From Terriglobia bacterium (GTDB taxonomy: Bacteria > Acidobacteriota > Terriglobia > UBA7540), in NCBI GenBank assembly GCA_020072905.1, contig JAIQGB010000140.1, positions 1-16,834 on the forward strand: a stretch of DNA of 16,834 bases. Reading direction: 5' to 3'. The translations under genes and the position numbers were made by a program. Each line of letters opens with the position of its first letter. The first letter of the stretch is position 1. Of the stretch, positions 1-7,448 are shown piece after piece. The notes below the pieces were generated by a model. That model worked only from the letters and a program-made list of their open reading frames with translations, was not told the DNA's origin and did no database searches.

Positions 1-1607
1 ACCAGGTAGTCCGAGGCGCGGTACGCATTCGCCATGACGGTAAGCGCGGGATTGAACCCGCCGTTCGTGACATGAACGCTGGCGTCCACGACAAAGAGAT
101 TGTCCACGTCGTGCACCTGGCAGAATTTGTTGACGACTGCTGTCTGGGGATCATCTCCCATCCGGCAGGTCCCGGCCTGATGCTGGCCGCCGCTCAATCC
201 GCGCCCGGGAAGTTTCAGCCAGGTCTTGATGGCTCCGGCGGCCCGCAGCCACTCCTCGGCCTTGGTGGCTACGAATTTGGCGGTCTCCACCGTTTTGGGA
301 TGATTCAGGCCGGAAAGGCGAACGACGGGAATGCCCCAGTAGTCTCTCACCTTCGGGTCAACTTGCACGCGGGAGTCGAAGACGGGCATCTCCTGCACCG
401 GCCCGTGGACGGAGGCGTTCCGCCGGAACTCCTCGCGCATGAAGTCCTTGTGCGCCGCCCCCCAGCGCGGTACTCCGGGGACGCGGAGCTGCGACAAGTT
501 GTAGGGCAGGCGGATAAACTCGTTGGCGAGGCCACCGCCGCCGATCACGCCCGGGTTGCCGTGATTGTAGTCGCAGACGGCTATAGTGGCTCCGGGGCCG
601 AGGTCGTCGTAGATGTCGAAATCGAACAATCCATACGCCCCGGCATACGCGTGCCCCTGGAGATTCCTGCCTACCCAGTCGTGGCGATTGCCAAGGCCAT
701 TCGGGAAGAGCGGGCTCTGGGAATTGAGCAGCAGCCGTGGCGACTCGGTGGCGGAGCAGGAGACGATCACCAAGTCGGCAGGCTGCTCCTGGAGGCGGTC
801 CTGGGCGTCAAAGTAGGCGACGCCGGTCGAGCGGCCTCGCGCATCGGTGAGAATTTCTTTTGCCACGCACTCGGTGCGCAGCTCGCAGTTGCCCGAGGCG
901 AGCGCCTTGGGGATGACGGTGTTGTGCGTGCCGCACTTCGCATCCACTTCACACGCGAAGCCCACACACCAGCGGCAGCGCATGCAGGCGCCACGGCCGT
1001 TGAAGGGAACGGTGTTGCGCGCCATGGGGGCGTCGAAGGGATGTAAGCCGAGCAACTCGGCCGCGTCCCGGAGGAGTTGGTGCTCGCGACTGGGCGGGAG
1101 CGGCGGCATGGGCAGCGGCTTCTTGCGCGGCGCCTTAAAGGGATTGTTCGTGTCGTCGCCCGCGACGCCGATTTCCCATTCCGCCTTTTCGTAATACGGT
1201 TCGAGGTCTTGATAAGAAATAGGCCAGTCCTCGAGGGTGCTGCCCTCGACCGCGCCGTAGGTGGAGCGCATGCGGAAGTCTTTTTCCATGTAGCGCCACG
1301 CCAGCGCGCCATAGCTGAATGTGCCGCCGCCCACGCAGGCGGCGTTGTTGTGGTAGTTGCCGTCGCTGGGCCGGACGAGTTCTTCCCGGCCGTCTGCATC
1401 CACAAACACGCGAACGTAGCGCTCGTCGTCAGGGCCAAAGGCGCTGCCCAGCGCTGTGACTCGCTGGTTGAGCAGGTCGTCCTTGCGGCAATCGAAGGGC
1501 GTGTACCACTTTCCGCGCTCGAGCAGCACGACGCTCAGGCCAGCGAGGGCCAGCTCTTTGGCGACGACTCCCCCGCCCGCCCCCGCCCCAATCACCACCG
1601 CATCCAT
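1..1607 (-). CDS. GMC-family FAD oxidoreductase, gluconate 2-dehydrogenase large-subunit-like (3' end cut by window)
   Basis: A flavoprotein dehydrogenase that would oxidise a sugar, sugar acid or alcohol and pass electrons on; the substrate is unknown. I translated the complement from ATG 1607 to the window edge and found one uninterrupted frame of 535 residues. The N-terminus carries the dinucleotide-binding Rossmann motif GAGAGGG (residues 7-13). Cysteines at 208, 211, 214 and 219 have the spacing CxxCxxCx4C seen in gluconate-dehydrogenase-type GMC proteins and could hold an Fe-S cluster. The C-terminal GMC domain has the active-site His476 (QHQAGTCRMG) and Asn519 (FNPALT). Only a few residues and the stop should lie beyond base 1. 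It follows a subunit-3-like gene by 67 bases, which hold a double-hairpin element, so the two probably form one operon. A cytochrome c subunit may follow outside the window. It is a paralogue of the GMC gene at 5720. The family call is firm; the exact enzyme is not. Confidence 0.93.
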   Translation of the reverse strand, partial: MDAVVIGAGAGGGVVAKELALAGLSVVLLERGKWYTPFDCRKDDLLNQRVTALGSAFGPDDERYVRVFVDADGREELVRPSDGNYHNNAACVGGGTFSYGALAWRYMEKDFRMRSTYGAVEGSTLEDWPISYQDLEPYYEKAEWEIGVAGDDTNNPFKAPRKKPLPMPPLPPSREHQLLRDAAELLGLHPFDAPMARNTVPFNGRGACMRCRWCVGFACEVDAKCGTHNTVIPKALASGNCELRTECVAKEILTDARGRSTGVAYFDAQDRLQEQPADLVIVSCSATESPRLLLNSQSPLFPNGLGNRHDWVGRNLQGHAYAGAYGLFDFDIYDDLGPGATIAVCDYNHGNPGVIGGGGLANEFIRLPYNLSQLRVPGVPRWGAAHKDFMREEFRRNASVHGPVQEMPVFDSRVQVDPKVRDYWGIPVVRLSGLNHPKTVETAKFVATKAEEWLRAAGAIKTWLKLPGRGLSGGQHQAGTCRMGDDPQTAVVNKFCQVHDVDNLFVVDASVHVTNGGFNPALTVMANAYRASDYL

Positions 1608-1617
1608 CAAATTTTCT

Positions 1618-1672
1618 TGTCGCGGCGGTCTCCGACCGCCGACAGGCGGCGATGAGGACATCGCCGCTACAG
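1618..1672. repeat. Double-hairpin palindromic element 1
   Basis: Outer arms TGTCGCGGCG (1618-1627) and CGCCGCTACA (1663-1672) pair with one mismatch. They enclose an 8-bp hairpin with a TCC loop (1623-1641) and a 7-bp hairpin with an AGGA loop (1648-1665). The element lies between the subunit-3 gene and the GMC gene of one operon. It shares its architecture with the elements at 9050, 9858 and 13391. It could be a REP-like repeat or an intra-operon mRNA processing/stability structure; no T-tract marks it as a classical terminator. Confidence 0.75.
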
Positions 1673-1674
1673 CG

Positions 1675-2247
1675 CTAACTCTTCGCTGCGGGCTTCGTCA
1701 GGTCGTACGGCAACTGTCCGCGCACGGGCGGGTAAGGAAGCTCCAGCATCTTCCAGCTCACCGCCTCGCGATTCCCGCCATGCCGTGGGTCGCCGTAGAA
1801 GCCTTGCATGGTGTGATCAACGACCAGAGCGAAAAAGGCCTTCGCGGACCGGCGCTTCCAGATATCTCCTGGTGCCTCCCCCTTTTCCAGGGCTTGCAGC
1901 ACAGCGATTTGCTTGTCGGGCAGCAGTTCGCGGAATTTCCTGCCGTACAGGGCGAGGCTCGATTGGTCAACGCCGACCAGGCCCTCGCGATAAGCCTTCT
2001 GGTGGCGCTTGAGATGTCCCACCAATTGCCGATCGATGAAGTTGACTGCGCCAGCCGGGACCGCGCCCGGATCTCGGTCGGTGGGGACAATTTGTCCACA
2101 GATGGCTTCCAGGGTCTTCGCCTCCTCAGCGGTGAGGAAGCGCCAGGAGCTCGTGGCTTTGCTGCACGATATGACCGGAACGGTGGCGGCAGCGGAGACC
2201 GCGATCTGGATGAACTTACGTCGGCTCAGGCCCCTCTGGCGTTTCAT
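1675..2247 (-). CDS. Gluconate 2-dehydrogenase subunit 3 family protein (Tat-exported small subunit)
   Basis: A small partner subunit of 190 residues for a GMC dehydrogenase. In known gluconate dehydrogenases this subunit carries the Tat signal and takes the signal-less flavoprotein across the membrane with it. The N-terminus shows a twin-arginine motif, SRRKFIQ (residues 8-14), then a hydrophobic stretch and VISC, which fits a lipobox, so a Tat lipoprotein is possible. The mature part contains the family-like segment around FLTAEEAKTLEAICGQIVPTD and the ending YPPVRGQLPYDLT. The start ATG at 2247 places the RR motif at a normal distance. The GMC gene directly downstream, which has no signal peptide of its own, supports the assignment. 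Homology is judged by eye; the context makes it likely. Confidence 0.87.
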   Translation of the reverse strand: MKRQRGLSRRKFIQIAVSAAATVPVISCSKATSSWRFLTAEEAKTLEAICGQIVPTDRDPGAVPAGAVNFIDRQLVGHLKRHQKAYREGLVGVDQSSLALYGRKFRELLPDKQIAVLQALEKGEAPGDIWKRRSAKAFFALVVDHTMQGFYGDPRHGGNREAVSWKMLELPYPPVRGQLPYDLTKPAAKS

Positions 2248-2556
2248 TCCCGGTCCTCGGACTTTCTGTCGCGGAAAAGCGTACAGGAGTGCGCAGTTTC
2301 TACGTCATTACGCACACCCGGCATCCTTCCTCTGCAACCTGCCTTCCCCTTTCCCTCATGGCTTCCAGCGGCTCCGGTGCGAACGAAATGAAGATGCCGG
2401 ATATTTCCGGGGTACGATGCGAGGTATGCTGTTGAGTGGCCACGTTCGAGTCAGGGTGGACACCAGACTGAAGAGCCTGGGGCGAAAGAAATGTGCGCCT
2501 CGCTCCTATCTTGATATATTCGAATCTCGGGGTGGTCCGTCCGATGCCGGTCCCGG
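2248..2556. other. Divergent intergenic region between subunit-3 gene and TPR gene
   Basis: About 300 bases between divergently transcribed genes, so promoters for both should lie here. I see a TATATT hexamer at 2515-2520 that could be a -10 box for the rightward gene, but no convincing -35 box. A small perfect palindrome (CCGGA-TATT-TCCGG, 2397-2410) could be an operator. I found no credible gene, RNA or repeat here. Confidence 0.5.
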
Positions 2557-2568
2557 ATGCGATGTCGC

Positions 2569-3756
2569 ATGACGCCTACAGACCATGAGAGTACTGCCCT
2601 CGCTGATGCCCGTCCGGGCCCGGGGAAGACCTCCGACCGTGATGCCATCCTTCTGCTCAGCCTGTTCGGGCTGGCGATTCTCTTCACGATGGCCGGGGTG
2701 GCCGCTCGGCTCTTCCATGCCAAGGAGAGGTCACTGGGGCAAGAATGGTACGCCCGTGGTGAAGCCGACCTGAAGGCGGGCAGAGCCCCGGTCGCCATCG
2801 AAGATTTCCGCAACGCGCTGGCTTACGCGCGGGATGATCCGTTCTATCGCCTGCATCTGGCGCTGGCCTTGGCGGCGGCAGACCGCAACGAGGAAGCAAG
2901 GGCTCATCTGCTCAACCTCTGGGAGCGGCAGCCGGGCGACGGGACGGTGAACCTGGAGCTCGCGCGCCTGGCCGCACGACAAGGGAAGACTGCCGACGCG
3001 GTGCGGTACTTTCACAATGCCATCTTCGGCGTCTGGCCGGGGAATCCGGACGAAGCGCGGCGCGACGTCCGATTCGAGCTCTGCGATTTTCTCCTGGCCC
3101 GCGGACTCAAAGCTGAGGCCCAGGCGGCCCTCATGGAGCTCGCCACCAAGCTCCCCAAAGACGCCGACCTTCACGTGCGAGTGGCGGACCTCTTCCTGGC
3201 CGCCGCGGATTACCCCCATGCCCTCGCAGAATTCCGTCAAGCCCTGGATGTCAGCAATCGCAACGAACAGGCGCTCGCCGGGGCGGGCGAAGTGGCATTC
3301 AGAATGGGTGACTTTCGCACGGCGCGCCGCTATCTCGACCGTGCGGTACGTCTGAATCCCCAGAAGAGGGACGCGGCCGGCCTCCTGGAGATCACCAATC
3401 TGGTCCTTGCCCTCGACCCTCAAGCGCGCGGGATCTCCGCTCGGGAGCGGGCCGCCCGCGTGGTGCGCGCTTTCGGACTAGCCACAGCGCGTCTGGAAGC
3501 ATGTGCCGCGAAGCGCCAAGAGGTCCTCCGATCGGCGGAACCCGATCCCGAGATCCGGCTTCTCTCCGACCGTGCTAAACAGATTCGTCCCAAGGTGAAA
3601 GAGAGGACCCTGGCGCGCGATGCCGATCTGCTGACACAGACAACCGACTTGGTTTTCGAAGTCGAGCAGGTTTGCCAGCAGAAATGCGAGCCGGCCACGG
3701 GAGGCGATTTGGCCCTACTGCTCCTGGCTCGCCAGCGTGGAGGAGCGGAACCGTGA
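2569..3756 (+). CDS. Membrane-anchored tetratricopeptide (TPR) repeat protein
   Basis: A protein of about 395 residues that starts at ATG 2569 or the in-frame ATG 2557; neither has a clear Shine-Dalgarno sequence. A hydrophilic N-terminus is followed by one transmembrane segment (about residues 25-45, ILLLSLFGLAILFTMAGVAA). Helical repeats of TPR character then run to about residue 270, for example the segments around WYARGEADLKAGRAPVAIEDFRNAL, FRMGDFRTARRYLDRAVRLNP and DYPHALAEFRQAL. The last third is helical without clear TPR units. TPR domains bind other proteins, so this is probably a membrane-tethered scaffold; its partner is not evident. The stop codon overlaps the GTG start of the ClC gene (GTGA, 3753-3756), so the two are translationally coupled. 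A functional link to ion transport is only an inference. Confidence 0.88.
   Translation: MTPTDHESTALADARPGPGKTSDRDAILLLSLFGLAILFTMAGVAARLFHAKERSLGQEWYARGEADLKAGRAPVAIEDFRNALAYARDDPFYRLHLALALAAADRNEEARAHLLNLWERQPGDGTVNLELARLAARQGKTADAVRYFHNAIFGVWPGNPDEARRDVRFELCDFLLARGLKAEAQAALMELATKLPKDADLHVRVADLFLAAADYPHALAEFRQALDVSNRNEQALAGAGEVAFRMGDFRTARRYLDRAVRLNPQKRDAAGLLEITNLVLALDPQARGISARERAARVVRAFGLATARLEACAAKRQEVLRSAEPDPEIRLLSDRAKQIRPKVKERTLARDADLLTQTTDLVFEVEQVCQQKCEPATGGDLALLLLARQRGGAEP
3738..3756 (+). promoter_or_regulatory. Shine-Dalgarno and GTGA coupling site that sets the ClC start
   Basis: A strong GGAGGAG ribosome-binding sequence inside the end of the TPR gene lies 8-9 bases before GTG 3753. 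The GTG overlaps the TPR stop TGA. This favours GTG 3753 over an in-frame ATG at 3672, which lies deep within the TPR gene. Confidence 0.75.
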
Positions 3757-5573
3757 GCGCCGACCCGGTTGCTTCTCCGCCGCCCGCCCCGAGTGACACC
3801 CGGCCACTCGGCATGACCGACCGTCTGCGCTCCCTGCGCGCGGCCTGGACCTCCGGCCGCGTGCGTCTGCCCTTGCGCGAAGATCATCTCTTTCTCCTCC
3901 TCGCCGTCATCATCGGGCTTTACTCCGGCCTCGCCGTGGTCCTGTTTCGAATCTCCATTGATTGGGCGCGGCTGCGATTCCTGGGCTCGGCACTCGCTCC
4001 TTCCTGGCCCCGGGTGGTGCTGGTTCCAGGGGTGGTCGGGCTGGTGGTGGCTTTTCTGGTGATCCACTTCTTCCCGCGCGTGCGCGGCAGCGGCGTCAAC
4101 CAGACCAAGGCCGCGATGTACATCTATGACGGATACATTCCTTTCAATACGGTCATCGGAAAATTCATCACCTGCGTGCTGGCCATCGGCAGCGGGCAGT
4201 CCTTGGGGCCCGAGGATCCCGCCCTGCAGATGGGGGCGGGGATGGCCTCGGCCTTGGGACGGGGCCTGCGGCTCACGCGCGAGAAACTACGCCTGATTGC
4301 TCCGGTGGGGGCGGCCGCGGGGCTGGCGGCGGCGTTCAACGCGCCCATTTCCGCGGTGCTGTTTGTGATCGAAGAGGTGATCGGCAAATGGAGCGCCGGA
4401 GTGTTGGGCGCCATCGTCCTCGCCGCCGTCTCCAGTGTGGTGGTCGAACGCGGCTTCCTCGGCGAAGAACCGCTCTTCCGTGTTCCGCCTTACCACCTGG
4501 TGCATCCCGCCGAACTGCTTGCCTACGCGGCGCTGGGAGTGATCGGGGGCTTCGCTTCGATCTTCTTTGTCAAGCTGGTGGCCTGGGCGCGAGCTCATCT
4601 GAAGCGGCTGCCGCGCTGGACGCAGTATGTTCAGCCGGCTCTGGCCGGGCTGCTGATCGGGTTCATCGGGATTTGGTTTCCCCAGGTGATGGGCGCCGGA
4701 TACGTTTTCATCGACCAGGCGATGCACGACCAGTTCACCTGGCAAATCCTGGCGCTGCTGGGCGCCTTCAAGATCCTCTCTACCAGCCTCTCGTTCACGA
4801 GCGGGACGCCCGGCGGCATGTTCGCCCCTACGCTCTTCATCGGCGCCATGGTGGGCGGCGCGGTGGGCGGCATCGAGCACTACTTCTTCCCCTGGCTGAC
4901 GGGCTCGGTGGGCGCGTACGCGCTGGTGGGGATGGGGGTGTTTTTCGCGGGTTTTCTGCGCGCCCCGTTCACCTCCGTCTTCATGATTCTGGAGGTGAGC
5001 GGCAACTATTCCATCATTGTCCCCGTAATGATTTCCAACACCATCGCCTACCTGCTCTCCCGGCGGTTTCAGGCCACGCCCCTTTTCGATGTATTCTCAC
5101 GCCAGGACGGCATGGACCTGCCCTCCATGGAGGAGCAGCGCGAAGAGACCATTCTGCGCGTGGAAGACGCCATGCGGCCGTATGCCGGGCCCTTCCTCCG
5201 CGACGAGGACCGAGTGGCCGATGCCCTGCGACGGGCTGAGGAGTCGGCCCTAAACTTTCTCCTGCTGCCGGGCGCCAATGGGGTATGGCGCGGCTTCCGC
5301 AAGGACACTCTGCAGAAGTTGGTGCGCGAAGGCAAGGGAGACATGCTGCTGGGGATCGCCGTCACGGAAAAGCCGCTGCCCTGGGTGCATCCCGATCAGC
5401 CTTTGGAAGTCGCCCTGCGGGAGATCAGAGACTTGCCGCTGTTGCCGGTCGTCCATCGCGCGGACTTCCGCAAGCTGGAAGGGGTCCTTTCGCTTTCGGA
5501 CATCCTGGGGGCCTACCACGCGGAGGCCCGGCGGGAAAAGCAGGAAGAACCCACCGCTGACGGCGGAGGGTGA
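3753..5573 (+). CDS. ClC-family chloride channel/transporter with C-terminal CBS-like region
   Basis: A 606-residue membrane protein that moves chloride, or another anion, through or in exchange with protons. Its numbering nearly matches E. coli ClcA. The first selectivity motif is GSGVN (Ser113; usual GSGIP). The gate motif is SLGPEDP with Glu154 in the place of E148. The pair Glu207-Glu208 in VIEEV matches E202/E203, the internal proton site. GGMFAP (354-359) matches GIFAP. The central Tyr445 is replaced by Phe445 in PLFDVF. The two retained glutamates suggest a Cl-/H+ antiporter rather than a pure channel. From about residue 480 to 590 a soluble tail resembles a degenerate CBS pair (VEDAMRPYAG, LEGVLSLSDILGAYH), which may sense nucleotides. 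It is coupled to the TPR gene upstream. Confidence 0.94.
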   Translation: MSADPVASPPPAPSDTRPLGMTDRLRSLRAAWTSGRVRLPLREDHLFLLLAVIIGLYSGLAVVLFRISIDWARLRFLGSALAPSWPRVVLVPGVVGLVVAFLVIHFFPRVRGSGVNQTKAAMYIYDGYIPFNTVIGKFITCVLAIGSGQSLGPEDPALQMGAGMASALGRGLRLTREKLRLIAPVGAAAGLAAAFNAPISAVLFVIEEVIGKWSAGVLGAIVLAAVSSVVVERGFLGEEPLFRVPPYHLVHPAELLAYAALGVIGGFASIFFVKLVAWARAHLKRLPRWTQYVQPALAGLLIGFIGIWFPQVMGAGYVFIDQAMHDQFTWQILALLGAFKILSTSLSFTSGTPGGMFAPTLFIGAMVGGAVGGIEHYFFPWLTGSVGAYALVGMGVFFAGFLRAPFTSVFMILEVSGNYSIIVPVMISNTIAYLLSRRFQATPLFDVFSRQDGMDLPSMEEQREETILRVEDAMRPYAGPFLRDEDRVADALRRAEESALNFLLLPGANGVWRGFRKDTLQKLVREGKGDMLLGIAVTEKPLPWVHPDQPLEVALREIRDLPLLPVVHRADFRKLEGVLSLSDILGAYHAEARREKQEEPTADGGG

Positions 5574-5635
5574 GTCGCGCATCCCGAGAGATAGAATTTC
5601 ATTCCCGGCGCGGGTGAGAGAAAGAGAGGGCCGCG

Positions 5636-5710
5636 ATGGAAGAATCCAAGCTGGAATCGCTTGAGTCCACCGATTCGATCTACCATCACGAGGTGTTTCA
5701 GCAATTCTGA
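5636..5710 (+). CDS. Possible 24-residue leader ORF, in frame with the downstream GMC gene
   Basis: ATG 5636 is preceded by a purine-rich GAGAGGG at good spacing and encodes MEESKLESLESTDSIYHHEV plus four more residues (FQQF). It ends at TGA 5708. After three sense codons in the same frame comes the ATG 5720 of the GMC gene, which has no visible Shine-Dalgarno of its own. It could be a leader peptide that drives reinitiation. It could also be a former N-terminal extension interrupted by a nonsense change, or chance. The peptide is acidic, has no membrane segment, and I recognise no family. Confidence 0.35.
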   Translation: MEESKLESLESTDSIYHHEVFQQF

Positions 5711-5719
5711 TCCCGACTT

Positions 5720-7369
5720 ATGGTTGATGCGGTCATCATCGGCGCAGGGGCAGGCGGCGGCATCGTCGCCAAGGAGCTCGCCACGGCGGGATGGTCCGTG
5801 GTGCTCCTGGAGCGCGGGCCGTGGCTGCAATCTTCTGATTTCGGGCACGATGAGACCCGCGAAAGCTGGACGACCGCGATCCATCGCGAACCGTTCGGTC
5901 CCTTGCCCTCCGAAGTCCGCACCGCGCGCCCGAGCGCCGATCGCGACGCCGTGACCGTACACCCCCGCGAAGGACTCTGCGGCACGCTGCCCGCCGTCGT
6001 GGGCGGCGGGACGGTCTATTACGGCGCGATGGCGTGGCGCTTCCACGAGGAGACGTTTCGCTTGCACTCGCGCCTGGGCCCGGTTGCCGGCGCCAATCTC
6101 GAGGACTGGCCGATCACCTACGCCGACCTGGAGCCTTACTACGAGAAGGCCGAATACGAGCTGGGCGTCAGCGGCGACGAGAATCCCTTCGGCCCGCCAC
6201 GCCGCAAACCCTTGCCGCTGCCGCCCGTACCTGACAACAAGGAGGCGGAGTTCCTCTACCCCGCGGCGCGCAGTCTGGGCTGGAAACCGTTCCACACACC
6301 GCTCGCCATTATTTCGCAGGACTACCGCGGGCGCGCCGCCTGCACGCGCTGCGCCTTCTGCAACGGCTTTGGCTGCGAAGTGGGCGCGAAATCTTCCACG
6401 CTGGTGACGGTGATTCCCGAGGCGCTGCGCACGGGCAACTGCAAGCTGATTCCTCACGCCTTCGTGCGCGAGATTACCGTGAACGCGCGCGGCGTTCCCG
6501 GCGGAGTGGTTTATCAAGTGGGTTCGCCGGGCCAATCGTCCTGGCAGGAGCTGAAGGCGCGCTTGATCGTGGTGTGCTGTTCGGCGACGGAAACGCCGCG
6601 TCTGCTGCTCAACTCGCGGTCGCGGTTCTTCCCTCGCGGCCTCGGCAACGAGCGCGACCAAGTGGGGCGCAACATCGAAAACGACGGCGGCACGTTCGTT
6701 TACGGGCTCTTCGACCGGGTCGTTACCGACCAGTTGGGCCCGGGCGTCTGCTGCGGCGTGGATGATTTCCAGTTTCGCAGCGAAGCGGGCGTGGAAGGTT
6801 TGCTGGCGGGAATCCTCAGCAACTATCACACGCGCCCGCCGCTCGGCTTTATTCATCGCCTGAGGCTTCCGGAGAACGTGCCGCCTTACGGGCGGGAGCT
6901 CAAGCGCTTCTACCAGCGTTACTTCTTGCGCTCCATCTGGCTCTATGCGACCTGCCACACCTACCCGCGCTTTGAGAACCGCGTGGACGTCGATCCCGCG
7001 GTGTGGGACGGGCGCGGCGTGCCCGTCAGCCGCATCACCTATCGCCAGCACGCGCGCAATGCCGACGAGCAGCGATTCATGGTCGCCCGCTCGGAAGAAC
7101 TGCTGCGCGCAGCCGGCGCGCACACGATTGTGAAACCCGCGATCACGCCCGAGTCGTCGCAGGGGATCTCCACCCATCAGCAGGGAAGCTGCCGCATGGG
7201 GAACGATCCGCAATCCTCCGTCGTGGACCGCACCGGACGCGTCCACAACGTGCCCAACGTTTACCTCGCCGATGGCAGCCTGCTCGTGAATCCCGCCGGC
7301 GCCAACCCCGCGCTCACCATTCAGGCCTTGGCCTACTGGGTCGCCGCGCACATCGTTCGCAACTCTTAA
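5720..7369 (+). CDS. GMC-family FAD oxidoreductase (orphan paralogue)
   Basis: A 549-residue flavoprotein dehydrogenase, complete in the window. The N-terminal Rossmann motif GAGAGGG sits at residues 8-14. A Cys cluster at 208, 211, 214 and 219 (CTRCAFCNGFGC) and active-site residues His486 (STHQQGSCRMG) and Asn529 (GANPALT) match the GMC gene at 1607. The His-Asn spacing is 43 residues in both, and the central LEDWPITYADLEPYYEKAE stretch is nearly identical. The substrate is probably a sugar, sugar acid or alcohol. Unlike its paralogue it has no neighbouring subunit-3 or cytochrome gene and no signal peptide. It may stay cytoplasmic, or it may share the export partner of the first system. 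ATG 5720 lacks a Shine-Dalgarno, but a small in-frame ORF sits just upstream. Confidence 0.93.
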   Translation: MVDAVIIGAGAGGGIVAKELATAGWSVVLLERGPWLQSSDFGHDETRESWTTAIHREPFGPLPSEVRTARPSADRDAVTVHPREGLCGTLPAVVGGGTVYYGAMAWRFHEETFRLHSRLGPVAGANLEDWPITYADLEPYYEKAEYELGVSGDENPFGPPRRKPLPLPPVPDNKEAEFLYPAARSLGWKPFHTPLAIISQDYRGRAACTRCAFCNGFGCEVGAKSSTLVTVIPEALRTGNCKLIPHAFVREITVNARGVPGGVVYQVGSPGQSSWQELKARLIVVCCSATETPRLLLNSRSRFFPRGLGNERDQVGRNIENDGGTFVYGLFDRVVTDQLGPGVCCGVDDFQFRSEAGVEGLLAGILSNYHTRPPLGFIHRLRLPENVPPYGRELKRFYQRYFLRSIWLYATCHTYPRFENRVDVDPAVWDGRGVPVSRITYRQHARNADEQRFMVARSEELLRAAGAHTIVKPAITPESSQGISTHQQGSCRMGNDPQSSVVDRTGRVHNVPNVYLADGSLLVNPAGANPALTIQALAYWVAAHIVRNS

Positions 7370-7404
7370 CCAATACGCGTAACATATCACCTGCAAATAA
7401 TTCT

Positions 7405-7432
7405 GAACGCTCCACCCTCGATAGCGGTCTTA
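7405..7432 (+). promoter_or_regulatory. Possible ECF-type promoter
   Basis: GAACGC (7405-7410), a 16-base spacer and GTCTTA (7427-7432) resemble the GGAACTT-N16-GTCTAA pattern of RpoE-like ECF sigma factors. The site lies just upstream of the sigma-like gene, where autoregulation is common. Transcription would start near 7437, leaving a very short leader. The match is partial and could be chance. Confidence 0.35.
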
Positions 7433-7448
7433 GTTGATGAGGACTCGG

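Noticed and set aside
72..1046. Long rightward open frame (324 codons) over the first GMC gene
   Set aside because: It is antisense to a continuous GMC coding frame with all family motifs; long antisense frames are expected at this G+C content.
1..1607. Possible frameshift in the first GMC gene
   Set aside because: Codon-by-codon translation of the complement from 1607 to the edge shows one open frame with every motif in register.
2009..2572. Rightward open frame that crosses the 2248-2556 gap
   Set aside because: Most of it is antisense to the subunit-3 gene, it has no recognisable domain, and it ends just inside the TPR gene in another frame.
3672..3752. Earlier ATG start for the ClC protein
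   Set aside because: It would overlap the TPR gene by 85 bases without a ribosome-binding site, while GTG 3753 has GGAGGAG and the GTGA overlap.
5513..7396. Leftward open frame of 627 codons over the second GMC gene
   Set aside because: It is a mirror of the GMC gene, rich in His/Arg/Gly with no domain pattern, and overlaps the ClC end; the sense frame is clearly real.
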